Positions 46,489 through 57,879 of a DNA stretch of 64,000 nucleotides are shown one piece after another. A model generated the notes under the pieces. The model was not told where the DNA came from and searched no databases. It saw nothing but the letters and a program-made list of their open reading frames with translations. How positions within the stretch are numbered: position 1 is the stretch's first letter; each line of letters begins with the position of its first letter. The translations under genes and the position numbers were made by a program. The stretch is from Alitta virens. Lineage: Eukaryota; Annelida; Polychaeta; Phyllodocida; Nereididae. The DNA lies in contig OW028584.1 of NCBI GenBank assembly GCA_932294295.1, forward strand, positions 12,764,438 to 12,828,437. The letters are read 5' to 3'.

Positions 46489-47012
46489 GTCCAACATACA
46501 CTGCAGCCATCCAACATACACTGCAGCTGTCCAACATACACTGCAGCCATCCAACATACACTGCAGCTGTCCAACATACACTGCAGCCATCCAACATACA
46601 CTGCAGCTGTCCAACATACACTGCAGCCATCCAACATACACTGCAGCTGTTTAATATACACTACAGCCATCCAACATACACTGCAGCTGTTCAATATACA
46701 CTGCAGCCATCCAACATACACTGCAGCTGTTCAATATACACTGCAGCCATCCAACATACACTGCAGCTGTTCAATATACACTGCAGCCATCCAACATACA
46801 CTGCAGCTGTCCAACATACACTGCAGCTGTTCAATATACACTGCAGCCATCCAACATACACTGCAGCTGTTCAATATACACTGCAGCCATCTAACATACA
46901 CTGCAGCTGTCCAACATACACTGCAGCTGTTCAATATACACTGCAGCCATCCAACATACACTGCAGCTGTCCAATATACATTGCAGCCATCTAACATACA
47001 CTAGTTGCAGCC
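46489..47012 (+). repeat. 20-bp minisatellite, about 25 units, with 40-bp higher order
   Basis: Unit CTGCAGCCATCCAACATACA alternates with CTGCAGCTGTCCAACATACA and its variant with TTCAATATACA. From 46501 to 47000 the phase is kept with no indel over 25 units. Thirteen units contain the E-box CAGCTG and nearly all contain CTGCAG. Open frames on both strands are produced by the repeat and are not genes. Confidence 0.95.
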
Positions 47013-47374
47013 GTCCAACATATATATACAGACACTGTACAACATAAAGTGTACACGCATGCTGGATATATAACATGAATAGCTTGGGGCTCAGAACCGA
47101 TCCTTGCACGATGTAAGGGGTGTATTATTGTTTATGTGATGTACTAACCGTATTGAAATAAATACTACATACTGTGAACAAATAAAACATCTAAATATCT
47201 ACCTCAATCTTTATATTTGCACACCTTGACAATTGTTTCGAGGCTTGTCTTAGCTATTCCAAAACATTTTTAATTCCCCAATATCGCATCAGATGTCTCC
47301 TCTTCTTATTCAGTGAAAACCAGGACCAAGTTTATGTCAAATTTGGGGCTACAACATGCCTTTAATTCATAATA

Positions 47375-47696
47375 CAGTTTGTTTCATAAAATATGGTTGA
47401 CTCTAGACAGCTGTAGCGACCTATTCCTGGCTGTAGCTATGACTGACTAAAGCCAGCGACTTCTGTTCACTGCTAGATTATAGTCGGCTTATAGCTACCA
47501 CCACTGAAAATATATGAACCTTCATAATGTCGGAAATGTATCTAATATATCTCAAATATGTATGTGCAATAGACATGCATTTAGTAGCCAGCTGTAGCCA
47601 GACAGTTTCGTTTAGTGGCAGGTAGCATCGTATAGCAGAAGTTGACTAGCTTTGTCTGGGCTCAATTTGACAGGTCGTTTTTTATGAAACTAACTG
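47375..47696. mobile_element. 322-bp MITE with Tc1/mariner-type ends
   Basis: Terminal inverted repeats CAGTTTGTTTCATAAAA and TTTTATGAAACTAACTG are flanked by TA on both sides (47373-47374, 47697-47698), as for Tc1/mariner insertions. The interior has no coding frame. It is shared in part with 3727-3990 and 21180-21245. Confidence 0.85.
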
Positions 47697-48009
47697 TATA
47701 CCTATGTCGCAAACTCCTTGCCCATGTTTTTATTATTTATGCCCTGTTTTCTTTGTTAAAATAATGTTTATTGCACAACAATACAATTCTTGACCTTTGT
47801 TCGAAATAATGTGGATAGAATATCCTTACCTGCAGAAATGAAAATATCCCTTACATGCATGGGCGTTATGACAAACGCATACTGTGGGCTAAATAAAGAT
47901 TAATAAATCCATATCATTGATATACACACTCTGGGGAGCATAACATTTAATAACTCATCCATCAACAAATCTCAAGATTACAGTGTAGGTGGATGTCATA
48001 AACTAGAAG

Positions 48010-48774
48010 TCAAGGATACAATATAATTCGCATCTTTTTTCTCATGCAATTCTTATTTGCTGCGATGTCTTTGTCACACTTTTGTGGAGTAGAAATGTCA
48101 AGAAAAATATTCTTCCCGGTGCCTTTTGCGTTCGTTTTGACTCCTATTTGAATCCTTGGGCCTGTATGTCCTGTTTGGTCTTTACCGTTTATTGTTACTT
48201 GTGTGTTTCCATCCGGTGTCATCCCCAAAGTAATACCTGATAATCCACCACTTAGAACCGGTGTCTGTGGTGCACTTTGTTTTGGTGGTGTTTTTGGTGA
48301 CTGTGGAGAATCTTCAGAAACAACATTGAAATTTGGTCTTTTTCCTCTTTGTCTGCTTCCTGTTGAAGCGTAACTATTTTGGTACCGACTTTGTCTTCCG
48401 ATGTATCGTTTCGTGTGACCCGATCTTTGTCCTCGTCGTCGAACGCTGGAGACCACCGTCTTGGATTTTTTGTTCGGCTTTCTCAGCTCTGCCAAACATC
48501 TTTCCTTGCTTGATCCCCTTAAACGCATACATTCCTTTCGTTGTATATTCGCTGTCCCATCATAATGTTGACCGGATGTCGTCTGCTTCTCTTGGTAGCG
48601 GCGGATGCATTTCGCTCTCCGCCAACCTCTGTATCGCTCGGAACATTTCTGCCACTTTTCTGCAGGCACTACTATTTCCTGTCTTTGCGATAGAGCCTTC
48701 CTAATATCACTTAAAGCTATGATGAAGACAGTAATGCTGATCCACACGTAAATGCTCTGCATGTTGTTTGTCAC
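48010..48774 (-). CDS. Orphan basic secreted protein, single exon
   Basis: 254 residues. An N-terminal hydrophobic stretch (IYVWISITVFIIALS, residues 8-22) should act as a signal peptide or anchor. The next 100 residues are strongly basic and contain two Cys-helix-Cys units, CSERYRGWRRAKC and CMRLRGSSKERC, that look like a duplicated helical hairpin. A Pro/Ser/Gln-rich linker (about 148-172) follows. The last 80 residues are beta-like, with TPDGNTQVTINGKDQ and RIQIGVKTN, and end with a third Cys pair (CDKDIAANKNC) and a basic tail. Dibasic sites such as RRRGQR could be cleaved. I do not recognise the family. Composition, length and signal sequence argue that it is real. The nearest ATG alternative is M5. 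Confidence 0.65.
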   Translation of the reverse strand: MTNNMQSIYVWISITVFIIALSDIRKALSQRQEIVVPAEKWQKCSERYRGWRRAKCIRRYQEKQTTSGQHYDGTANIQRKECMRLRGSSKERCLAELRKPNKKSKTVVSSVRRRGQRSGHTKRYIGRQSRYQNSYASTGSRQRGKRPNFNVVSEDSPQSPKTPPKQSAPQTPVLSGGLSGITLGMTPDGNTQVTINGKDQTGHTGPRIQIGVKTNAKGTGKNIFLDISTPQKCDKDIAANKNCMRKKMRIILYP

Positions 48775-48779
48775 AACGG

Positions 48780-50790
48780 ATTCTTCACCATATTTGCAAA
48801 TCCATCAAAGTTTTCTTATAATGTTTCACCTGCCTTACATGTTGGCGAATATTGGCAGACAAGAACACCTATGGGCAACACAAGAATAAAATAACAAATA
48901 TCGAATAAACAGTAAATATGCGCTTATGCAGCAGTGATATTCATATGTATAGTCTGCACCAGCTAATTCCTCTGGTATTGACAATGGGCTTGGCATAATA
49001 ATACACAAGTTATGAATGTTTAAAGTCATGAAAATTACATAAATTTTGCACGAAACCTGTGGCAACTGTACATGTTAGTGAAAGGTTCAATTGAAGTATG
49101 GAAACATAATTATGTGATATTGGTGGTCATGGCAACTAAATTAAAGGTAGATTAGAGTTATGTGAGGTTAACCCCATGTCTCAAGGCTGAATAATCCCCA
49201 GGGAGCTGGATTGGCCTGCCAAGGGTGTAATTGCGAGGTCGGTTTAGACTCTGATGAGTGATAACAAACCATACCCCCCCCCCCCGATTAAATTTAAATT
49301 CTACATCATCACTTCTGCCTCTGGCAGCAGGTAATACACGAAATTCAAGCAATGCAAATATAATCTGTATTGCTAATGAAAACATAGGCTGCGCTGCATG
49401 AAAACCCACATGGCACACAAGTATCAGTCAGATTGCTAAAGATATTGACTGTAACAAATGTAGTTGAGACTAACATTATGCAAATAGTGCATGGCAAGGA
49501 GTTCAATATGGTTTTATTGGATTCAGAAAAGCAACATTATGCGAGGTGTTATATAGAAAAGCCTGCTAACAAATTCATTTATCAAAGAGGTTCTGAATAA
49601 AAGATAAATATAAATATTTAAAAAATGATATCTGACCAAGATTGTTTCTACATCGTTTTGACGTCATCGACATCGAGACGACGTCGATACATTTGGAGTG
49701 GTATCTGGGCACTAGATAGACAACTGCATAAAAATTAATAAAAATAAGTCAATTGAGCCTCTAAATCAAGAGTAAAGATGCAGAGACTGATGTTTGAAAA
49801 TATGCCGGATATCAAGATAATTTTACTCTTAAGACTTCTATCCAAAAAATAATATCAGTCTCAAAAAAGAAAAAGCTTGAGAGTAAATTCCACCTTGACA
49901 TAACAGCCATTTTAATAATTTCCAATGGTTTTATAATATTGACCTGGAAAGTCATTCGCGGTTGTGCCAGGTATTGCAGAGCTACATACAATCTTACTGG
50001 AGTTTTACGGAGTACATTTAGCGGAGCCTTGTATTGACCAAATGGGTTTGAGGTATTCATGCACCTAATGGTACCACCATTGTCATGCGGAGGACCAGGA
50101 CTGTGAAGGGAGATAATACTAATGTCATCAGCATACCTGGATCCAGGGAACAGCGATGTACGCTGTCTCCCCCTGGTGAGTTATGGCAACACTAGCAGCG
50201 GCACCTGGGGTGTGTGGCAGTCATTACACGGTCGAGTGCGCTCCCTGTGGGCTGTCTGCAGACCACACAACTATCGTTGACACTGCAGAGTCACCTCTAC
50301 TATCTACCATCTCCCTGGCTGTCAAAACTAGTATTAACATGGCACAAACAAGTACAGCCAAACATGTCATTACATTTTGATGTGTCTACAGGGAGTCCGC
50401 TGCCTCTGAAGTTTTTTTGCACCCGAAATAAAAAGACTAGGAACTTGTAAACGCCTCCAATTTAATCTTTCATTGCTTGGAAAGGAGATAATTAAAGGTT
50501 CCTAATTGCCAACGGCTGTTAAGCCATTGTATATTTGACACCATTTTCCGGCGTTCTGTCATTTTAGGAATGAGTGAGCACTTCCACAATTTTATGAACT
50601 ATAATAATTATGCGATGTGATGTGCAGGAACATCTTGTGCATAGCCTGTGGTTAGAAAAGCAGAATTCTAATTACTTAATTAGATCTAGATGTGTTTTCA
50701 AACTAGTCATTACAAGCAATAATAATTTAAAAAAGACTTGGAAGAAAAAGTGTAGACAGATAAGTAAGTCTTTAAGTAAGGCTGTAATAA
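48780..50790. other. Intergenic DNA with repeat fragments
   Basis: Contains a C-run near 49275-49285, a partial MITE copy at 49647-49709, and a GC-richer block at 50090-50390 whose frames were not accepted as genes. Confidence 0.5.
49647..49709 (-). mobile_element. Partial copy of the TCCCAGATAGCATT MITE
   Basis: CTACATCGTTTTGACGTCAT, CGACGTCGATAC and GGTATCTGGG match the right half and an end of 6138-6237 in reverse orientation. Confidence 0.7.
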
Positions 50791-50794
50791 AACC

Positions 50795-51045
50795 ACAGGT
50801 AAGTTAGTAAGTAAGTAAAGTAAGTAAAGCAAGTAAGTAAATAAGTAAGTAAGTAAGCAAGTAAATAAGTAAGTAAATAAGTAAGTAAAGTAAGTAGTAA
50901 GTAAGTAAGTAAGTGTAAGTAAGTAAATATGTCAATACATAGGTAAGTGTTTAAAGGAAGGAAGGAAGGAAGGAAGGAAGGAAGGAAGGAAGGAAGGAAG
51001 GAAGGAAGGAAGGAAGGAAGGAAGGAAGGAAGGAAGGAAGGAAGG
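50795..51045. repeat. AAGT array followed by perfect GGAA array
   Basis: A degenerate TAAG/AAGT array (about 50795-50945) is followed by about 22 perfect GGAA units (50955-51045). The GGAA part is long enough to be unstable, and each unit is an ETS core word. Confidence 0.95.
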
Positions 51046-54000
51046 TGAACTTAACTACGATGGATTGTTTAATTCGTAATCCACTAATCTGAACTTTATT
51101 ACAACGCATTGTTCAATCTTTGAATTGCAACAGAACAAAAATCCCCATCTCTAACAAAGTTTTCACTAGAGGACAAGCAGATATATAGATCACAACAACA
51201 AAGGTGCAAATAACACACTGCATATAGACTATTTTTCAGGTGCTGTTATGACGACCAATTAATCATAAAGTCATTGCCAAAAAGGGCTTAGGGACCTATT
51301 AGGGGGGAGGGGGACCAGTGACCTTTTTCATTGGCTGGTGTTACCACTGGTTACGGCTGCGAGTGACCGTTTTGGCCGCCAGGGCAAGGAGGCGACCTCT
51401 AGTGTTAGCCAGGAGCACAGGGCCTCCAGGGAACAACTACTTTCGGTAACTTCAAAGTCACAACAGTGGCCAAAGTAAATGAGAGGTTGACTTTCATCTA
51501 GGTGCTTGTCTGAGTTATTTGTGGCCAGCTTTCAACAGGGAAAAGCCCTTGTTATTTCTCTTGTTTCTATGGCGATTTAACTGTTGTCATAGTGACTATA
51601 TATGACTCAAAAGAAACGCATCTACACAAACTTTGAAACGATACTGCACCGTGAAATTTGGTTTTCTTAAAAAATCTTTGTGTCCAGATTTAGTGTGACT
51701 TCATTTCGGATTTTCTGATGTAACGTCAGGAAAAAAAACACCAGTGCTCAAGGAAATATACCCAAATAAGGCATTCAGATGACGTCACTGAGTAACTTGA
51801 TGTCGTCACAAAGTAACTTCATGAATTTAAGGTAAGACTGTTCTGTTACCCTGAAATTATTTTGTGAACTTCCATGTTACTTAAAATTCATTTTTTCTCC
51901 TATTGCATATGGTTAAGATAATTCTATACATGTCATCTCCTCCTCCTCCTTCTTCTTCCTTCCTTTCTTCCTTCCTTCCTCCTCCTCCTCCTCCATCTTC
52001 TTCTTCTTCCTCTCTTCCTTCCTTCTTCCTTCCTTCTTCCTTCCTTCCTTCCATGGATACCACTTTCACTTAGCCTTCTCGGAGCTATTTGAAGAATTTC
52101 TGTCAGATTATTTATGCCTTTTTCGATCAATTTATGTCAAGGAGTGATGAACGATCCACTAAATACCTTCGCTACATTTAAGATATTCAATTTAACTCCA
52201 TATTTTACCCCAAAAAGTCCTTGCTTAGTGACCTTACCAGGGCTAGAGGTCGGGACAAGTGAAAAGACTCTACGCATGCATAATATATTTAGGGCTGGAG
52301 TTGCCCTCCTCTCCTATAGAAAATCGACCATTTGATTTTCTTTTATGTCCAAAAGACAAAAGTCTAATGACCGGCGTCTGGATTTTATTGCAAGATCAGT
52401 CGGAGTCATTAGACAGCCGGGGCATAGGTCACCCTGCCAGACTGTCCTGTGTTAACGCTGTCGAAGGCCAGTGCACAGTCCAGCAAGTCAATTTTTGGGT
52501 TCATGCTGACCGGAAATTTGCTATCAAATCAGAGACTAGGTTCATCAAGTTTTATACGCCATTATTAATTTATATTTTATTTACATTTGGTGTGTGATTG
52601 GTTATACAAAGTCACTGATTATTAAAAAAAGTTGACTTTATATTATACTGGTCCAATAATATTTCGAAATTGTTTTATTATTAGGAGATATAATTTTAAT
52701 AAATATTCAAAGATAATGTAATGAACTAATTTTGAATATAGAGTAATTTTTTTGCTATTTAATTATTGCTATGATCCTATAATGTGAACATTTTCAATCA
52801 TTTGAGTTACTTATATTTTAAAGATCCTCAATAGTTTGATTGCTGTATGAAATGTCATTTTCTTCCAATATTAGTTAGATTTTTAAAATTAATTTTGAAT
52901 ATTTCATATATCTTATCACTTCATATTAAACATTTAAATCATATAGTAGTATACCTAGTGCTTATAAGATACACATAAAAACAATCATGCCATTACTAAA
53001 TCATCTATTTATATAAATGACATCATTAAGGTCATATACTCATATCAGTAAGGATTCGACAAATTCAGTGCAATGATGATCCAACGTGACACAATGGACG
53101 CACATTCGGGATCAAACAAATGAAAAGACATAATTCGCGAGCGACCCGCAAATTACTCATGATCTACAAGAGGAATTGGCATAGAACACATGCCCACAGC
53201 AACACAATGGGCATTTAATTGCTAATTTTGCCCCCGAAATATGCCTGAACAAGTTAGTAGGGAAATTTGCCAGCAGAGGTCACTCCTAAATAGTCACATA
53301 GTGAGACCGGTCTACGATTTATGTGCGCGCCGGTCGCCATCATAACTGCCTGGCCAGTTGTGTTTTTTTTTTGTTTTTATATGTCTTTTGTTTTATAGAT
53401 TTTCTTCTTCTTTTTTTATTATAACTGTTTTATGCTTGTATTTTTCTTGGTTATACCCATATGTATGTAGTATTTTGTCGTTTTTTTTTTTTTAAACCTA
53501 TGTTGCTATCATACCCAGGTATAGTCTTTCAGGCAAAATATAGGCCTGAGCATATTTCCCAATATTTCAGCATTTAGCTAATATTCTAATATGGTAGCTC
53601 CTGTGCAAAAATCATCCTGTCTGCAATATTGACATTGTATTTCCAACATTGAAATCACCTACAATTATGAGTCACAAATGTAAAAATTGACTGCAGCAAA
53701 TATATCACAAAAGAAATCGCAGTGAAATGATCAAAATGAACGTCTCAATAATATCGTAAATCTTCTAAGCATCGTAAAAAATTTATTTTCATAATTAAAG
53801 GATCATAATTCAAGCCTCTGTACTATGTAACAGTTCTACAATTTAGGCGACTTTTATTGAAACTAAGCCCCTTTCATTATAATCCTTCTACAGTTTAATT
53901 CAACAACAATTTTCAAATTTCCAAGAACGTCTAGTTCTTTGACTTTATGATTTCCTCATAGTGTTTGACTGTACACAATATTAAGTCATCTAGCTTAACA

Positions 54001-54250
54001 ATTTCATGTAGACGTTTCTTGAAACACGAGTGCTTCAATTAATTTTTGCACCATTTTCATACATGTATATATAATATATTGTACCTAGGCATTGAGCTAA
54101 AAATGCTACATGAATTCAAGGCCTCGTGCATGCTTGAAAAAGGTTCGTTTTGGACATGACATTTTCCTTGTGTTATTTCAAAGTTATTCATAACATGGAC
54201 GGACAAATAAAGAAATAACGTAATAAGCTATAAATAACTGCAGCAAATAT
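51046..54250. other. Intergenic DNA, no gene supported
   Basis: A polypyrimidine tract of TCC/TTC units at about 51938-52051 could form triplex DNA. A GC-richer patch lies at 51300-51470. Frames near 52114-52597 and 53270-53350 were examined and not accepted. Confidence 0.5.
51938..52051. repeat. Polypyrimidine tract of TCC/TTC/TTCC units
   Basis: Over 100 bases of almost pure C/T on the plus strand with short mirror symmetry. Confidence 0.9.
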
Positions 54251-54257
54251 ATTACGA

Positions 54258-54331
54258 ATAATAAATAAATAAATAAATAGATAGATAGATAAATAAATAA
54301 ATAAATGAATAGATAAATGAATGAATGAATT
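54258..54331. repeat. Compound AAAT/GATA/GAAT microsatellite
   Basis: Successive runs of ATAA, GATA, ATAA and ATGA units. Confidence 0.85.
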
Positions 54332-54871
54332 AGGGAAAACATAGATTACAATCACACCAAAAAATTCATATATCTGAATCTGTCTGTCAGAAATCACAAC
54401 CACAGACAGACTGCTACTGAAATATATACATGACAATTCATAAAATCCAGTGACACTTGAAGCAGCTAGTGACTGGTCCTTAGGGTCGAATTTGTAAGAC
54501 ATTAAGAAAGTGTCTGAACATCCTTGGTACATATGGCTGAAAAGGTGCTTCTACACACTTATAGGTACTTTGAAACAAATCCCAAGCTCTAGCTAGTTAA
54601 ACTAATTATTCAACGTTAAATTTGCCTTAGATTTATCAGCACCATTCAACGTTAATTTTAGTGATAGGTTCTGTTCATATCTTTTGGTTCATTTGACATT
54701 TCAAAACAAAACTTGCAAAGTTAATAGAAGTATTCCGAAAATATTTGACATTACAATATTTCCTTGTGAATTTTCCCCAACCCCTGAAGCTATATATAAT
54801 TTCTACTGTCAACCATTTACCACGGGCGGGACATTTGACTTGCCATTACACAGACACTGACAAAATGTACA

Positions 54872-55007
54872 TGGCCAATTGTGCCACGTGCGTTTTCCAT
54901 GCGTTCATCCAAACGCATGGTTTTTGCCTCATTATAATTAGCTAAAAACCATGCGTTTTCCATGCGTTTATCCTTCTCGTGGAAAACGCACGTGGCACAT
55001 TTGGCCA
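54872..55007. mobile_element. 136-bp palindromic MITE with CACGTG in both arms
   Basis: The left arm TGGCCAATTGTGCCACGTGC...TTTTCCA pairs with the right arm TGGAAAACGCACGTGGCAC...TTGGCCA over 28 bases with few mismatches. The inner CATGCGTT words pair again. Partial copies lie at 1-80 and 11585-11670. Paired CACGTG sites are bHLH-type E-boxes. Confidence 0.85.
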
Positions 55008-55009
55008 AG

Positions 55010-56325
55010 TACAATACGGGGACCTCTCCTTTTAATTCTTCCTGTCCTGGGACCATTCATACATACAATGTTTATAACGGGTTTAGTGCTGCCAGACTAG
55101 ACCTAAGGCCCTTTGGCCATGACTATTGTATTAATGGACCTTTGCTAAAGTCAATATCATGTGTCATTAGTAATGGCCAAAGGCCAGTTGCATGTTAAAA
55201 GGTCCTTGCAGCAAATCCTGGCCCGGGGAGTACCACCCACCTGGTAGAAACTGCACAGAGTTTTGGTCAATTCAGAATTGTTGACTGTCTGTCTGTCTGT
55301 CGCTATCAAGTTGGTATATATATAACTGTACACAAAATGGCAAAAATTATATACAATTGGGGGTCATACTTTTACATGCAGCTGAGTTTTATATACAAAC
55401 ATTTTATTGTGACAACAATTCTGTGGTAAATTTCCAATCAATAATGGTTTTAATATGGTGGAGATCATTTTAATTATCTTAATCAAAACCAAATTTGAGG
55501 TATAACCAATTACACAAGGCATTATAACACTTTCTATCGTGAAGTATATAACTGGTGGGGTCATAAAAGATCATTCACTAACCTCAATGGCTAATGGTTT
55601 GTCCAATAAATTGTTTTACCGCAATGAAAAATCTTTGGTATTTCTCCACACATATTTAGCCAAATTGCCATGATTTGTTTCACAATTTGTTTATGGTCTA
55701 ATTAAATTTTCTATAATAAGCTTCTGTTTTACAAAATTGACTCGAATTAAATTGTATATTGTCTATATAATATAAAGTATTTTTATGCATGGTTAAAAGT
55801 TTTTTATTAGGCAAAATGATGGCAAAACTATGTGTTTATGCTGACAAAAAATACATTTTTATGTATAATTTTAATAAGGTATCAAACTTTTATATATACA
55901 TATAGAATGACTGCCAAAAGCTGCAATTTAGCTAGCCACGATAAGTCTGTTAAAAGTCATATATTTATTATTACAGCAGTACTTTTAAAATTACTTCACA
56001 CATATATTTTCAAGCAAATTTCAATCAACTGGAATTCTGCAATGAATTTCATAAAAATGGTCAGATATGGAGCTCTGACATGTAGTCAAATATGACTAAC
56101 TGTTAGTCAATGTTTACAAGTTGTGTTTATATAGACTCAATCATCCGAAATCTGCAATTAATAATAATCTTCTATCATTATTATTATAATTTTTATTTTC
56201 AAATCCTTTTTTTTTTGTTTTTGTTTTGCAGCACCAATTAAATAATTATTTTAAAACTAATTGCAATTTTTACGATTCTATACCCAGCAAGAGCAAATAA
56301 TATTACTTTATGAAAATTACAAAAC
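55010..56325. other. AT-rich intergenic DNA
   Basis: A short (TGTC)n run lies at 55284-55303. A local inverted pair around TAAGGCCCTTTGGCCAT and ATGGCCAAAGG lies at 55102-55185. No gene was seen. Confidence 0.5.
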
Positions 56326-56330
56326 ATTCC

Positions 56331-56403
56331 AGGTTCTGGCGAGTTTCGAACTCACGACCTTCTGCGTGTTAAGCAGACGTGATAACCACTACACCACAGA
56401 ACC
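56331..56403 (-). tRNA. trnV-AAC: tRNA-Val(AAC)
   Basis: On the minus strand the acceptor stem GGTTCTG pairs with CAGAACC. The A box TGGTGTAGTGG and B box GAGTTCGAAACTC are intact. The anticodon stem TCTGC pairs with GCAGA around TTAACAC, giving anticodon AAC. It is 73 bases with the discriminator and has no intron. The D and anticodon-loop sequences match the tRNA-Val pattern of animals. Confidence 0.93.
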
Positions 56404-57120
56404 CATGAGAAATGTCGATGTTAAAAGATTAAATCATTCTAGAAGCATTGATTTGACCAGGTAGAATTTCATTTGAAGTAATATTTAATCATATATCTAC
56501 GCAATACGTTGAATTTATGTTTATTCAAGGTGCAACCGAATATTATAAAAAATTAATAAATTTATTTCAATTATATTTTGATGAATTATACATTGTATTT
56601 CAAGAGTATACATTATAAATTATATATATTAAGTGGTGTCTTAAGTCACAAAAATAAAATCATTTATTAATTTGGTAAAAGCACATTTACAAATGGCCTA
56701 ATTTAAATCTTATTTAACTATTAAGATAAAACTTGATTAGGCCTATTCCAGTTTCAATCATAAGACTGAACTAACTTGCACAAGACAAAAGAAAAAAAGG
56801 CTGAAAAAAAATTAAGGGCTGTAACCTACAGTTAAGGACATAAGTATCGACTTCCGGTAAATAAGAAGTTCATATTTCTCCCTTGGGCAGAGGGGAGCGG
56901 AGCTGAGATATTACATTGCAAAACTACCGAAATGTCCTTTTCTCGTGAGAGCAACAACATTGCAACATATATATATATATATTTCAAATCAGCGGTATAT
57001 ATATATAAAGCATAAAAGCAGCTATGTACAAACTGCTCAGGAATTGAACCTGGGGCCTCATCTGGGACAGACAAAACATGCCCATATTACCCTGTGTTAC
57101 AAGACAGTTTCATCGCGAAT
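56404..57120. other. AT-rich DNA with TA runs
   Basis: TA repeats lie at about 56967-56983 and 56994-57007. A B-box-like GGTTCAATTCC on the minus strand near 57040 is a possible tRNA relic. Confidence 0.45.
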
Positions 57121-57129
57121 GATCGTATC

Positions 57130-57283
57130 CAGGGCTGTAGGCAGAGGGGGGGGGGGGTGTCTGGAACCCCCCCCCCCCCTCTCTATCATTTTGCAAAACT
57201 TAACACAACAGGTCATTTTTAGAAACTGAAAATCTTGGAACCCCTCCCCCCCCCACCAGCTTGAACCTCTCCCTACAGCCCTG
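57130..57283. mobile_element. 154-bp hAT-like MITE with G13/C14 hairpin
   Basis: The ends CAGGGCTGTAGGCAGAGG and CCTCTCCCTACAGCCCTG are inverted. The flanks ATCGTATC and ATAGAATC are 8 bases long and match at 6 of 8, as expected for an old hAT target duplication. The interior carries runs of G and of C that can pair. Confidence 0.7.
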
Positions 57284-57298
57284 ATAGAATCTATGAAA

Positions 57299-57535
57299 TT
57301 GGTTGGTTGGTTGGTTGGTTGGTTGGTTGGTTGGGTTAATTGGGTTGGTTGGTTGTAAAAAACGTAAAATTTAATACAATGTCTGATAAAATTTTGTTGT
57401 GTTGATTGATTGATTGTTTGATAGATTGATTGTTTCAAAAATTGATTGATTGATTGACAATAGGTTGGTGTGTTGATTGATTGATTTACAGAGGTGGATG
57501 ATTGAATGATTGATTGATTGGTTGATCGATTGATC

Positions 57536-57564
<29 letters not shown>
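57299..57564. repeat. GGTT array then GATT array
   Basis: About twelve GGTT units (57299-57355) are followed by a degenerate GATT/GATTGATT array (57400-57564). Open frames on the minus strand here (Q/S/I repeats) are by-products. Confidence 0.9.
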
Positions 57565-57566
<2 letters not shown>

Positions 57567-57879
57567 ACTAAAATAGTTTTAAAAGTATCGAACGAAGTAT
57601 CATCTGTTTCATTGACAGTCAATGGAATTCAAGTTATTAAATGCCAGCCCAAAAATGCTAAATTCATTCTTAGAATGTTATTTTCAAAAGTCATCGCAGC
57701 TACTAGGCCTATAGCATATCCCAGTTTTACTGCGTTGAAGTCACCGGGGATCATAAGTCAACCGCAATGAACAAGTATAAGTGACGCATCACTGTCTGAG
57801 ACACTCTGAGTAGGGTGAAATAATGAACTGGGGATTTTGAGTCCCAGTGGGATCCATTGGATGTCATTTGGGGCTTCCA

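Noticed and set aside
46444..47004. 186-residue plus-strand frame and several minus-strand frames of SNIHCS/CWTAAVYV type repeats
   Set aside because: They are direct translation of the 20-bp minisatellite in several frames on both strands and have no start or domain context.
50183..50390. Minus-strand 48-codon frame with hydrophobic start (MTCLAVLVCAML) and a YADD word near 50127
   Set aside because: The hydrophobic frame ends without a clear donor and the YADD word lacks the surrounding RT blocks; both may be chance.
53270..53350. Minus-strand ATG frame MMATGAHINRRPV in good Kozak context
   Set aside because: Only 29 codons to a stop and no convincing donor; possibly a promoter region, but not supportable.
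57010..57100. tRNA-like B box on the minus strand near 57040
   Set aside because: No acceptor or anticodon stem can be drawn; at best a decayed tRNA-derived repeat.
57097..57622. Minus-strand frames rich in NQSIN and TNQPTN
   Set aside because: Products of the GATT and GGTT tandem arrays.
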